A DNA stretch of 64,000 nucleotides from NCBI GenBank assembly GCA_965227805.1, contig CBDDGJ010000003.1, forward strand, positions 682,001 through 746,000, in the 5' to 3' direction. Of this stretch, positions 26,259 to 35,029 are shown in pieces. A program made the position numbers and the translations under genes. The stretch comes from CBDDGJ01 sp965227805 (GTDB lineage: Bacteria; Pseudomonadota; Alphaproteobacteria; RS24). The stretch's first letter is position 1. Each line of letters starts with the position of its first letter. A model generated the notes under the pieces. It was not told the origin of the DNA, ran no database searches, and worked only from the letters and a program-made list of their open reading frames with translations.

Positions 26259-28151
26259 GTGCGTAATGCAAAAAATCTTCTGGTATGGGTGGTTGTCGGC
26301 TTAATGCTCATCACCTTGTTTAATATGTTTCAGGGAAATAGCAGTGGCGAGGGGCGCGAGATTAGCTATAGCGAATTTATCGCTGGCGTTGATGCGGGAA
26401 ATGTCACCACAGTCGTCATAAATGGCGATACGGTTGCGGGGCAATATAATGATGGCGCGCGCTTTTTGACCCATGTGCCGCTTACCGATACCACGCTTAT
26501 TCCACGTTTGCAGGAACGCGGGGTAAATATTCAAGTCGAGCCGCTTGATACAGGGCCAAGCCTATGGGGCGTGCTGCTATCCTGGTTTCCTATGCTGTTG
26601 CTCATAGGCGTATGGATATTCTTTATGCGGCAAATGCAATCGGGTGCAGGCAAGGCCATGGGGTTTGGTAAATCCAAAGCCAAGCTGCTTAATGAAGCAC
26701 AAGGCCGGGTGACGTTTGAAGATGTCGCCGGTATTGATGAGGCAAAGGATGATTTGCAGGAGATTGTCGAATTTCTGAAAGACCCGCAAAAATTTCAACG
26801 GCTGGGCGGGCGTATTCCGAAAGGGGCGCTTTTGGTGGGCCCCCCCGGAACCGGTAAGACGCTTTTGGCGCGCGCCATTGCGGGCGAGGCCAATGTGCCG
26901 TTTTTCACCATATCGGGCTCTGATTTTGTGGAGATGTTTGTCGGTGTCGGTGCCTCGCGGGTGCGCGATATGTTCGAACAAGCCAAACGCAATGCGCCCT
27001 GCATTATTTTTATTGATGAGATTGATGCTGTAGGACGTCATCGTGGTGCCGGCCTTGGCGGTGGGAATGATGAGCGCGAGCAAACCTTAAATCAGCTTTT
27101 GGTGGAAATGGATGGTTTCGAGGCCAATGAAGGCATTATTCTGATTGCCGCCACCAATCGCCCTGATGTGCTTGACCCGGCACTTTTGCGCCCTGGTCGA
27201 TTTGATCGGCAAGTGGTGGTGCCTAATCCGGATATTATCGGGCGTGAGAAAATCCTGAAAGTGCATATGAAAAAAGTGCCCATGGCGCAAGATGTGGATG
27301 CGCGGGTGATTGCACGCGGCACACCCGGCTTTTCTGGCGCGGATTTGGCTAACCTCGTCAATGAAGCCGCTTTGCTTGGCGCACGGCGCAATAAGCGCCT
27401 GGTCGGCATGCAAGAATTTGAAGATGCCAAAGACAAGGTGATGATGGGTTCCGAGCGCCGCTCTATGGTGATGAGCGAGGAAGAGAAAAAACTAACGGCG
27501 TATCACGAAGGTGGCCATGCGCTGGTGGCGCTTAATGTTGCTGCCTCCGACCCCATTCACAAAGCAACCATTATTCCGCGTGGGCGGGCTTTGGGTATGG
27601 TGATGCGCCTGCCCGAGCGTGACCAGCTTTCGATAACGCGGGAGAAATTACATTCTGACTTAGCCGTTGCTATGGGCGGGCGGGTTGCAGAAGAAATTAT
27701 TTTCGGACATGATAAAGTAACCTCCGGGGCATCATCCGATATTCAAATGGCCACCAATATGGCTAAAGCCATGGTCACACGCTATGGCATGAGCGATAAG
27801 CTGGGGCCGCTTGCTTATGGGGAAAATCAGGAAGAGGTGTTCCTAGGCCATAGCGTTGCGCGGCAACAAAATGTATCCCCCGAAACGCAAAGAACGATTG
27901 ATGATGAAACCCGTAATTTGGTCGAAAAGGGCTATGAAAAGGCAAAGCAAATTCTAACCGAAAAAATTGAGGATTTGCATATTATCGCCAAGGGGTTATT
28001 GGATTTTGAAACCCTTACCGGTGATGAAATTAAAGATTTGCTCAAAGGTAATCCGCCCTCACGGCCAGATGGCGATGAACCGCCGCAAGGTCACGCATCA
28101 TCAAAATCGCCTTTCCCGAAAATCGGGGGCGCCAAACCGCAAAGCACATAA
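26259..28151 (+). CDS. ftsH: ATP-dependent zinc metalloprotease FtsH
   Basis: FtsH is a hexameric membrane AAA+ protease that degrades misfolded membrane proteins and regulatory proteins. The 630-aa protein has two transmembrane helices (~7-22 and ~98-118) around a periplasmic domain, the AAA module with Walker A GPPGTGKT (~195), Walker B IIFIDEIDAVGRHR, the second-region-of-homology ATNRPDVLDPALLRPGRFDR and the zinc site HEGGH (~417). Length is typical. It starts with GTG at 26259, with AAAGGG upstream. It closes the pal-cpoB-tilS-ftsH run. Confidence 0.97.
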   Translation: MRNAKNLLVWVVVGLMLITLFNMFQGNSSGEGREISYSEFIAGVDAGNVTTVVINGDTVAGQYNDGARFLTHVPLTDTTLIPRLQERGVNIQVEPLDTGPSLWGVLLSWFPMLLLIGVWIFFMRQMQSGAGKAMGFGKSKAKLLNEAQGRVTFEDVAGIDEAKDDLQEIVEFLKDPQKFQRLGGRIPKGALLVGPPGTGKTLLARAIAGEANVPFFTISGSDFVEMFVGVGASRVRDMFEQAKRNAPCIIFIDEIDAVGRHRGAGLGGGNDEREQTLNQLLVEMDGFEANEGIILIAATNRPDVLDPALLRPGRFDRQVVVPNPDIIGREKILKVHMKKVPMAQDVDARVIARGTPGFSGADLANLVNEAALLGARRNKRLVGMQEFEDAKDKVMMGSERRSMVMSEEEKKLTAYHEGGHALVALNVAASDPIHKATIIPRGRALGMVMRLPERDQLSITREKLHSDLAVAMGGRVAEEIIFGHDKVTSGASSDIQMATNMAKAMVTRYGMSDKLGPLAYGENQEEVFLGHSVARQQNVSPETQRTIDDETRNLVEKGYEKAKQILTEKIEDLHIIAKGLLDFETLTGDEIKDLLKGNPPSRPDGDEPPQGHASSKSPFPKIGGAKPQST

Positions 28152-28213
28152 ATGCTTGCGCCCCCTTTTTAACTAAGCTAAATGTCCCTAATATTAAAAA
28201 GGGAGAGTAAGCT

Positions 28214-29419
28214 ATGACAGTAAATGGGGTTTGCGACGAAAAATTTGCCGGCGTGCGCGCCGCATTCGAACATAATTTTGCCGCATATGATGAGCTTGGC
28301 GCATCGGTTTGCCTAAGCGTTAATGGACAAAAATGCGTTGATTTATGGGGCGGCATTGCTGATGCGGATACGGGTGACGCATGGGAGGAACATACCAAGT
28401 CGATTGTATTTTCCTGCACCAAGGCAGCAACGGCAATTTGTGCACATATTCTGGTTGATCGTGGTGCATTAGACTTAAATGAACCGGTTGCAACTTACTG
28501 GCCGGAATTTGCCCGCAATGGCAAAGAAAATACCACAGTGCAGATGATGCTTAATCATGAGGCAGGTGTGCCGGCTTTGCGTGAACCGGTAAAACAGGGT
28601 GGTTTTGCCGATTGGGATTATATGGTCGCGCGCCTTGCGGATGAAACCCCGTTTTGGGAACCAGGCACGCGTAACGGTTATCATGCAATTACTTTTGGCT
28701 GGATTGTTGGTGAATTGGTGCGCCGCATATCGGGAAAGTCTTTGGGACAGTTTTTTCAAGATGAGGTCATGTCAAAAGTAAAAGAAAAATTCTGGATTGG
28801 CGTGCCGGAAGATAAAACACCACATCTTGCCCGCATTGTCGAAGGGGTGCCCGATGTGGAAAATATTGAAACCTCGCCCATGAAAGATTTTGTTATGGCG
28901 ATGATGACACCCGAAACGCCGACGCATCTTGCTTTTTTGAATCTTGGCGGCTGGGGCCCGAATGCGCGCGAATATTACAAAGCTGAAATTGGAGGCGCCG
29001 GCGGAATTACCAATGCGCGCGGGCAAGTCGCCATGTATACGCCATTGGCCTGCAATGATGGTAGCCTTATATCGCCCGAGCATGTGACGCGGATGAGTCG
29101 TGCTTCGGTGGCAACCAGCCATGATGCGGTTTTGCGAGTGCCCACACGTTTTGCCTTTGGCTTTATGAAGTCAATGGATAATCGGGGCAGCGCAGCGGCA
29201 CATGGTATGAGCGTGATTATGGGCGACAAGGCATTTGGCCATGTTGGGGCGGGCGGGTCTATCGGCTTTGCTGACCCCGAATGTGGCTTGGCCTTTAGCT
29301 ATACGATGAACCGCATGGGGGATGGATTGCTATTGAATGAGCGCGGGCAGGCTTTGGTCGATGCTGCTTATCAGGCTTTAGGCTATAGCAGCAATGCATC
29401 GGGCGCATGGGTAAAATAG
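28214..29419 (+). CDS. Serine hydrolase of the class C beta-lactamase/EstB family
   Basis: The 401-aa cytosolic-looking protein (no signal peptide) has the beta-lactamase-fold S-x-x-K motif in FSCTKAAT (Ser ~67), followed by the helix ICAHILVDRGALDLNEPVA, a Y-x-N-like NGYHAITFGWIVGELVRR and a C-terminal GHVGAGGSIGFADPE block that stands for the H/K-T-G strand. Such proteins are mostly esterases or D-amino-acid peptidases, not resistance enzymes. An AGGGAGAG site precedes ATG 28214. It lies between ftsH and folP. Confidence 0.87.
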   Translation: MTVNGVCDEKFAGVRAAFEHNFAAYDELGASVCLSVNGQKCVDLWGGIADADTGDAWEEHTKSIVFSCTKAATAICAHILVDRGALDLNEPVATYWPEFARNGKENTTVQMMLNHEAGVPALREPVKQGGFADWDYMVARLADETPFWEPGTRNGYHAITFGWIVGELVRRISGKSLGQFFQDEVMSKVKEKFWIGVPEDKTPHLARIVEGVPDVENIETSPMKDFVMAMMTPETPTHLAFLNLGGWGPNAREYYKAEIGGAGGITNARGQVAMYTPLACNDGSLISPEHVTRMSRASVATSHDAVLRVPTRFAFGFMKSMDNRGSAAAHGMSVIMGDKAFGHVGAGGSIGFADPECGLAFSYTMNRMGDGLLLNERGQALVDAAYQALGYSSNASGAWVK

Positions 29420-29428
29420 AGGCTTTGC

Positions 29429-30226
29429 TTGACGTGTAAACTTTTCGGCATTTTGAATGTCACGCCAGACAGCTTTTCTGATGGAGGAAAATATTTTGCA
29501 CCTTCTGCGGCATTGACACATGCAGCGCGCCTGGTGCAAGAGGGCGCATATGTGCTCGATATTGGTGCTTCTTCTTCACACCCCGATGCAAGCCATGTAA
29601 CAGCTGAACAGGAGATAGAGCGGCTAAGCCCGCTTATGCCTGCTTTGAAACAGGCGGGATATAGACTTTCTATAGATAGTTTTTATACCAAAACCCAGCG
29701 CTGGGCGTTGGGGCACCAGGTCGATTGGCTCAATGACATAAACGGCTTTGCCGATCCACGCTTTTACGATGAATTGGCGGATGCGCATTGTAATCTGGTT
29801 GTCATGCATGCGGTGCAATCGCGGGGCATTGCCCAAAGGCTGGAGGTTACACAAGATGAAGTCTGGGCGCGTATTTTTCGGTTTTTTGAAACACGTCTGA
29901 ACGCCCTTACCACCGCCGGCATTTGCCCATCACGCCTTGTGCTTGACCCTGGCATGGGGTTTTTTCTGGGGGCGGATGCGCATATATCGGCGTATATTCT
30001 GGCGCGTTTGGCAGACTTAAAAGCAGCCTTTGCCCTACCCTTATTGGTTTCAGTATCAAAAAAAAGTTTTTTACGTCACCTCACCGGACGGGATATAGCA
30101 GAGATAGACCCAATAAGCCTGGCGGCAGAATTATGGGCGCAACAAAATGGCGCAGATTATATTCGCACGCATAATGTGCGCCAGCTGGCCGATGCGCTAC
30201 ATCTTTATGAACAATTAGATAGGTAA
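29429..30226 (+). CDS. folP: Dihydropteroate synthase
   Basis: FolP condenses para-aminobenzoate with the pterin pyrophosphate in folate synthesis. The 265-aa protein has GILNVTPDSFSDGG (residues ~7-20), the DIGASSSHPDA loop (usual form DIGGESTRPGA, so this loop is divergent), LSIDSFYT, LNDINGFADP, LVVMHAVQ and LVLDPGMGFF. The only plausible start is TTG 29429, preceded by AGAGG at good spacing. The next gene is glmM, the common folP-glmM order in proteobacteria. The unusual DIGASSSHPDA loop may alter sulfonamide/pABA contacts; that is inference. Confidence 0.92.
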   Translation: MTCKLFGILNVTPDSFSDGGKYFAPSAALTHAARLVQEGAYVLDIGASSSHPDASHVTAEQEIERLSPLMPALKQAGYRLSIDSFYTKTQRWALGHQVDWLNDINGFADPRFYDELADAHCNLVVMHAVQSRGIAQRLEVTQDEVWARIFRFFETRLNALTTAGICPSRLVLDPGMGFFLGADAHISAYILARLADLKAAFALPLLVSVSKKSFLRHLTGRDIAEIDPISLAAELWAQQNGADYIRTHNVRQLADALHLYEQLDR

Positions 30227-30318
30227 AACCGGCGACGTTAAAATTATATTTGCAATTATCTCATTTCTGCCTAAATTAACCGCATAGCTTATTTATAAAA
30301 TATTGTTAAGGAATAAGA

Positions 30319-31662
30319 GTGCGTAAATATTTCGGCACAGATGGCATACGTGGCACAGTTAATCAGGATAAAATGACGGCTGACATAGTGTTACGTTTAG
30401 GCATGGCAGCGGGGCATTTATTTCGCCGCGGCGAGCATAAGCATCGCGTGGTTATTGGTAAGGACACCCGCCTTTCTGGCTATATGCTGGAACCTGCCCT
30501 GGTAGCGGGATTAACCGCAATGGGTATGGATGTGTTTTTATTTGGCCCCATGCCAACACCGGGCGTAGCCTTTATCACACGCGCTATGCGGGCAGATTTG
30601 GGCATTATGATTTCCGCTTCGCATAATAAATTTGAAGATAATGGGATTAAGCTGTTTGGTCCTGATGGGCATAAATTATCCGACAAACTGGAAGCCGAGA
30701 TTGAAACATTGATGGATAGTGGGTTTGGAAATGCGCTTGCACCTGCCAATGCATTGGGGCGGGCAAAACGCATTGATGATGCGCAGGCACGCTATATTGA
30801 GTTTGCCAAACGCTCGTTTGAACGCGCGCTTACTTTAGACGGTATCAAAGTGGTCATTGATTGTGCCAATGGCGCGGCCTATAAGGTTGCCCCCACAGCC
30901 TTATGGGAGTTGGGTGCTGAAGTTATATCCATCGGGGTTGAACCAAATGGTTATAATATCAATCAGGGATGCGGTTCAACCGATACGGCTTTATTGGCAA
31001 AAACTGTGCGTGACCATAAGGCAGATATTGGCATTGCTTTGGATGGCGATGCGGATAGGCTTATTATTTGTGATGAAACAGGTGAGACAGTAAATGGCGA
31101 CCAGATTTTAGGCTTAATTGCCAGCGATTGGCAACAGCATGAAAAATTAACCGCACCGGGTATTGTCGCGACAATTATGAGCAATCTTGGGCTAGAACGC
31201 TATCTACAAAATATCGGCCTGGCTTTGGCACGCACGCAAGTGGGCGATCGCTATGTTGTCGCGCATATGCGTAAACATGGCTATAATGTCGGTGGCGAGC
31301 AATCTGGCCATATTGTGCTTAGCGATTTTGCAACCACGGGTGACGGGCTGATCGCCGCCTTGCAAGTGCTTGCGGTTTTGAAACAAAAGGAAATGCCGAT
31401 AAGCGCGCTATGCCGTGTATTCGAACCCGTGCCCCAGATTTTAGAAAATGTTAGATGTGGCAACACAGCGCTTTTACAAGATGCGCGCATATGTAAACTT
31501 ATTAAGCAGGGCGAAGCTGAGTTAAATGGGGCGGGTCGTTTGGTGGTGCGCCCATCGGGAACGGAAAGTCTTATCCGCATTATGGGCGAAGGCGATGATC
31601 CGGTTTTGGTGCAAAATATTGTGCAGCGTATCGCCCATGGTATCGAGGCGCATGGGGGCTAG
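30319..31662 (+). CDS. glmM: Phosphoglucosamine mutase
   Basis: GlmM converts glucosamine-6-phosphate to the 1-phosphate for UDP-GlcNAc and peptidoglycan. The 447-aa protein begins RKYFGTDGIRGTVN, has the catalytic phosphoserine loop SASHNKFEDNGIK (Ser ~101), the metal-binding DGDADRLI, the sugar-binding GGEQSGHIVLSDFATTGDG and phosphate-binding RPSGTESLIRIM. The start is GTG 30319 with AAGGAATAAGA before it. Length is typical; it is followed after six bases by thiD. Confidence 0.97.
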   Translation: MRKYFGTDGIRGTVNQDKMTADIVLRLGMAAGHLFRRGEHKHRVVIGKDTRLSGYMLEPALVAGLTAMGMDVFLFGPMPTPGVAFITRAMRADLGIMISASHNKFEDNGIKLFGPDGHKLSDKLEAEIETLMDSGFGNALAPANALGRAKRIDDAQARYIEFAKRSFERALTLDGIKVVIDCANGAAYKVAPTALWELGAEVISIGVEPNGYNINQGCGSTDTALLAKTVRDHKADIGIALDGDADRLIICDETGETVNGDQILGLIASDWQQHEKLTAPGIVATIMSNLGLERYLQNIGLALARTQVGDRYVVAHMRKHGYNVGGEQSGHIVLSDFATTGDGLIAALQVLAVLKQKEMPISALCRVFEPVPQILENVRCGNTALLQDARICKLIKQGEAELNGAGRLVVRPSGTESLIRIMGEGDDPVLVQNIVQRIAHGIEAHGG

Positions 31663-31668
31663 CCCTAT

Positions 31669-32451
31669 ATGATGCAAGGGCGGGTGCTGATTATTGCTGG
31701 TTCCGATTCAAGCGGCGGGGCGGGCGTGCAGGCCGATATAAAGGCCGTTCATCAGATGGGGGCTTATGCAGCAAGTGCCCTATGTGCGCTTACAGCACAA
31801 AACAGCATGGGCGTTACGGATATTTTAGAGGTGCCCGCCGCTTTTGTAACAGCACAAATGCAAGCGGTTTTATCTGATATTGGGGCAGATATATGTAAGA
31901 CGGGCATGCTCTATAGGCGCGATATTATCGAAGCGGTGATGCATTGCCATGCAGATTATAGCGCGCCCCCCTTGATTGTTGATCCGGTTATGGTGGCAAG
32001 CTCGGGGGCAAAATTGATGCATGATGATGCGCTGTCTGCTTTACGCGCGCTGGTGCTACCCCATGCTTTTTTGCTTACGCCCAATATGCCCGAAGCAGAA
32101 ATATTATGCAGCAGGCGGGTGGAAAATATAGATGATATGAAACATGCTGCCGATTATCTTATGCATAAAGGCGCGCAGGCCGCTTTGATAAAAGGGGGGC
32201 ATAGTGCAGAGCATATTCTTTATGATGTGCTTGCCACCCAGAAGGGGTTTCATATTTTTGAACATGAACGTATTGAGACACGCCATACCCATGGCACGGG
32301 CTGCACGCTGGCTTCGGCCATTGCGGCACGGCTTGCTTTGGGGGATGAGCTGCAAGATGCCGTGCGCGTGTCTATAGATTATGTGCATCAGGCGATAAAA
32401 ACAGCGCCCCAATTTGGTCGCGGGGCGGGGCCGATCAATCACGCGCCATGA
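31669..32451 (+). CDS. thiD: Hydroxymethylpyrimidine/phosphomethylpyrimidine kinase
   Basis: ThiD phosphorylates HMP and HMP-P for thiamine synthesis. The 260-aa ribokinase-fold protein has IAGSDSSGGAGVQADIK (residues ~7-23), ALTAQNSMGV, DPVMVASSGA, LTPNMPEAEIL, KGGHSAE and the anion-hole HTHGTGCTLASAIAA. Length is typical. It lies six bases after glmM and probably shares its transcript. No TPP riboswitch is visible near it. The adjacent ATG at 31672 is an equally possible start. Confidence 0.95.
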   Translation: MMQGRVLIIAGSDSSGGAGVQADIKAVHQMGAYAASALCALTAQNSMGVTDILEVPAAFVTAQMQAVLSDIGADICKTGMLYRRDIIEAVMHCHADYSAPPLIVDPVMVASSGAKLMHDDALSALRALVLPHAFLLTPNMPEAEILCSRRVENIDDMKHAADYLMHKGAQAALIKGGHSAEHILYDVLATQKGFHIFEHERIETRHTHGTGCTLASAIAARLALGDELQDAVRVSIDYVHQAIKTAPQFGRGAGPINHAP

Positions 32452-32792
32452 CAGGGTGTATGTTAGCGACTTGTATATAAAATTCCCTCACATGAAGTTT
32501 ACGGATAAGGCACCCCCTTAAATCCGGCGCTTTCCCATCGCCACCCGACTTATAAATAATAGTAAGACAGTAAAGAGATTGCATATGTTCAAAACAGATA
32601 GAGCATGACGTTTCAAATAGGAAAACCATCATCTAACAGCCAGGCGATTGGGCAAGGATGTGAACACAATCAGCAAAGCAAGGTGATAATGTCTCATTTT
32701 TTGAACGTGATAACCACGTTTATTCATAAGTGCCCTGATTAAGGCTTGCATTTATGCTTTTTACTGATTAGAAAGCCTTGTGTTTGGTTTTA
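32452..32792. other. Intergenic stretch before the tRNA, with only a weak gene remnant
   Basis: The stretch holds no solid gene. A short minus-strand frame (32629-32751) is listed separately. No terminator-like stem-loop is obvious after thiD, and no clear promoter boxes are readable before the tRNA. Confidence 0.4.
32629..32751 (-). pseudogene. Possible 40-codon gene fragment, methyltransferase-like N-terminus
   Basis: A minus-strand ATG at 32751 opens 40 codons (MQALIRALMNKRGYHVQKMR then HYHLALLIVFTSLPNRLAVR) before TGA. The first 17 residues resemble the start of FkbM-type methyltransferases and similar surface-polysaccharide enzymes, which often begin with a basic LIR-LLN-RGY segment. 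The rest does not continue that fold, so I read it as a broken 5' end. This is a weak resemblance call; the frame may be chance. Confidence 0.2.
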
Positions 32793-32869
32793 GCACCGGT
32801 AGCTCAGCTGGATAGAGTACTTGACTACGAATCAAGGGGTCGGGAGTTCGAATCTTCCCCGGTGCGCCA
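32793..32869 (+). tRNA. tRNA-Arg (anticodon ACG)
   Basis: The 77-base sequence folds into a standard cloverleaf: acceptor GCACCGG paired with CCGGTGC and discriminator G followed by an encoded CCA. The D arm contains AGCTCAGCTGGATAGAGT, the anticodon stem CTTGA/TCAAG encloses loop CTACGAA with anticodon ACG (read as ICG), and the T arm has GTTCGAAT. It stands alone in the plus direction between thiD and the minus-strand thioesterase gene. Confidence 0.97.
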
Positions 32870-33029
32870 TCTCTCCAAAAACTGTGAATAAGTTTTAATA
32901 TCTTAAATGGTTTTCCAACTGGATATTTCCCCCGCCCGCACAGTAATTTTGACAGCAATTTGGTATGTAGTTTCATAATATGGCTTTTCATGTCCTAAAA
33001 GCATTCACCTGCATATTTCTCATTTGCCG

Positions 33030-33824
33030 CTATGGATTGGGTGTATAAGGCAAAAGCCCGGTTTGGCTGGCGCTTGCGAGCAATGTGCCATTTTGTGCAA
33101 ATAAATATTGCGTACCACTTATGCCCCCATGGTGAAAATTGGCAATATGGGTGGCGCATAAAATCCATTCCGTAGGGCATAATGTGCCCAGGCGGAGTGT
33201 ATTGTCAAGACTGGTGCCGCCACGACTGCGCTTATGCGCGCCGAGAAAAAAGTCTGATATAAGCGCAAGCAAGGGTGCACAAATCTCATGGTCGAATTTT
33301 ATCCGAAACCACGAATATTCACACCCCGTTGCCGCATCTGCATAAGCAAGGCGGCGGTCTATTTGGCCAATAAGATTATAGTCATGCCCAAAGGCATCGC
33401 TTTTTTTGGGTGGACAGTCTTCAGGCGGGGCGACGTCGGGCATGGTGATAAATTGTGTATCTGCCGCATCAACGGGGCGACGACCCAAAGCTGCAATGGT
33501 GCGTTGCAACAGCACATCTTCGTGCCGTGTTACAATCATGGCTTGCTGAACATTGCGGCCACCGCTTATATGTTCAATGTCGATATCGCATCTATCGCCC
33601 TGCATCCCATGATTGAGAAATTGCGTTGTAGCCCATAAAAGAGGCTTGCCGGTGGCGCGCTCCACACTATCTATGGCGACAGCCATAGCCACGCCGCCCA
33701 TGAAAAATTGTTTGTCCCGCGTGGGGCCAACACACGCCGTAGGGGGAGGCGTATACGTGAAAGACCCCTCTTTTTCCGACTTTGGCTGTGCGTGCCATAA
33801 ATTTTTTATTTTCTTATCGGTCAT
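33030..33824 (-). CDS. TesB-like acyl-CoA thioesterase family protein
   Basis: The 264-aa protein has the double hot-dog layout of TesB-type thioesterases: an N-terminal half with FFMGGVAMAVAIDSVERATG and LLWATTQFLNHGMQGDRCDIDIEH (read as blocks around residues 40-85), and a C-terminal half with SRGGTSLDNTLRLG and CPTEWILCATHIANFHHGGISG, where TesB proteins have their catalytic Asp/Thr/Gln set. Substrate is unknown. It is the last of four minus-strand genes; the 21-base gap to the upstream membrane triad suggests possible cotranscription, although no functional link is evident. Confidence 0.75.
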   Translation of the reverse strand: MTDKKIKNLWHAQPKSEKEGSFTYTPPPTACVGPTRDKQFFMGGVAMAVAIDSVERATGKPLLWATTQFLNHGMQGDRCDIDIEHISGGRNVQQAMIVTRHEDVLLQRTIAALGRRPVDAADTQFITMPDVAPPEDCPPKKSDAFGHDYNLIGQIDRRLAYADAATGCEYSWFRIKFDHEICAPLLALISDFFLGAHKRSRGGTSLDNTLRLGTLCPTEWILCATHIANFHHGGISGTQYLFAQNGTLLASASQTGLLPYTPNP

Positions 33825-33845
33825 AAAACACCTTCTGTTTTAGCT

Positions 33846-34409
33846 TTATTTCGGTGGCAATGCCGGAGGGGGTAATTCACGAAATTCCAGGCGCAAATTT
33901 TTCTCACCTTCTGCATCGGGCAAAGCATCAACACCGCTTTGTCGACGGGTTTGGTCGGGCAGCTCTGCTTCGTCTTCAGGCTCTTTATAGTCATATATGT
34001 TAAGCCGTGCCTCCAATGGTCTACCGCCCTCAATGGCGTGGCGTGCCTCCTCAACGGCTTGTGCGACATCCGGCGAATAAGGTATTTCATAAAGCCGGGG
34101 CGTGCCGATAAGGGCACCATAAGATGAAAGCGCCTGGCCTAAAATATAAATCCGCCCCTTTGTGCCACGCAGCTTGTCGGGGTCTTCCACCACCGCCCAA
34201 TGCAACTTAAACGGATTGGGCGGGCGTGCATCAATCGGCCAGCCGCGTAGATGGTTAATGCTCCAAAAACTCACAGCATAAAACAGGCTCACACCAATAA
34301 TCACCGTTAGTTTAATTTCGTAACGCCATTTTGTTTGTAAATTCAAACTCAGTAATAAAGCCGCCAGCAGCGCATAGGCAAGGCTTAGCAGAATAATCAC
34401 CATCATCAT
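33846..34409 (-). CDS. Unknown membrane protein, third gene of an ExbB-like triad
   Basis: The 187-aa protein starts with two predicted transmembrane helices (~3-24 and ~33-52: VIILLSLAYALLAALLLSLN; LTVIIGVSLFYAVSFWSIN) and continues with a ~130-residue soluble part with RIYILGQALSSYGALIGTPR and a proline-rich, acidic tail ending LPPPALPPK. I do not recognise a family. Its ATG overlaps the stop of the preceding ExbD-like gene, and that gene overlaps the ExbB-like gene, so the three are translationally coupled and probably make one complex in the inner membrane. Confidence 0.7.
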   Translation of the reverse strand: MMMVIILLSLAYALLAALLLSLNLQTKWRYEIKLTVIIGVSLFYAVSFWSINHLRGWPIDARPPNPFKLHWAVVEDPDKLRGTKGRIYILGQALSSYGALIGTPRLYEIPYSPDVAQAVEEARHAIEGGRPLEARLNIYDYKEPEDEAELPDQTRRQSGVDALPDAEGEKNLRLEFRELPPPALPPK

Positions 34410-35029
34410 GGGGCACCTGCCTTTTGGGGCATGCGCAACAGTGTTTTATGTCGCGTAAAAATATTATGCACAGCACCTTCACTATCTAAATCAAACCGAA
34501 AAGCCGTTTTTTCATCGCCCGCCCCCGTAAGCACAATTTCTCCCGCATAGGCGATGGACAACACCGGATTAAGTTTTTCCAGTTTCACCTTTACCGTTAC
34601 GGGGCGCCCTGTTTCGGCCTTATAGTGGAGTAGATTCACCACATATTCCCCGGCCATAAAGCCGCGCAATGTGACGGTTTCCTGATTGATGGGGTTTTCC
34701 ATTTGTGTGCCATTTACATTCATCTGATCACCCAGGCGCCCCCGATCATCACGCTCTAAATGCATGAGGCCTGCCTCGCGCCCATCAAACCACGCCAGAT
34801 TACCTTGCGGGTCTTCTACAATTAAATCAACATCATCGGGGTGGTGATCCGGCCATTGCGCGGTGATTAAAAATTCAGCCTTGGGCGTAATCTTGCCATC
34901 TACCGGTTCAGGGCGAATAAGCGCAAAGGCAATGACAAACATAAAGGCAAAGCCCAAAAGGGCATTAAATAAAATATCGGTAAACACATTACCATCATCT
35001 GCACTGGCGTATAGTTTTTCTCCAATCAT
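34406..35029 (-). CDS. ExbD/MotB-like single-pass membrane protein with unusual periplasmic domain
   Basis: The 207-aa protein has a short cytoplasmic N-terminus (MIGEKLYASADDGNVFTD) and one transmembrane helix (~19-40, ILFNALLGFAFMFVIAFALI) that starts with an aspartate, as in ExbD, TolR and MotB, where this Asp carries protons. The remaining ~165 residues lack the ExbD/TolR or OmpA-like domains and look like beta-rich modules (LIVEDPQGNLAWFDGREAG; TLRGFMAGEYVVNLLHYKAE). Its start overlaps the ExbB-like stop (ATGA). A proton-driven partner of the ExbB-like channel is inferred from Asp, topology and coupling. Confidence 0.7.
   Translation of the reverse strand: MIGEKLYASADDGNVFTDILFNALLGFAFMFVIAFALIRPEPVDGKITPKAEFLITAQWPDHHPDDVDLIVEDPQGNLAWFDGREAGLMHLERDDRGRLGDQMNVNGTQMENPINQETVTLRGFMAGEYVVNLLHYKAETGRPVTVKVKLEKLNPVLSIAYAGEIVLTGAGDEKTAFRFDLDSEGAVHNIFTRHKTLLRMPQKAGAP

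Noticed and set aside
28214..29419. Antibiotic-resistance beta-lactamase
   Set aside because: No signal peptide and EstB-like sequence; such proteins are generally esterases or peptidases.
32761..32991. Minus-strand 76-codon frame over the tRNA containing GKIRTPDPLIRSQVLYPAEL
   Set aside because: This is the well-known spurious frame antisense to tRNA genes, created by the conserved tRNA sequence.
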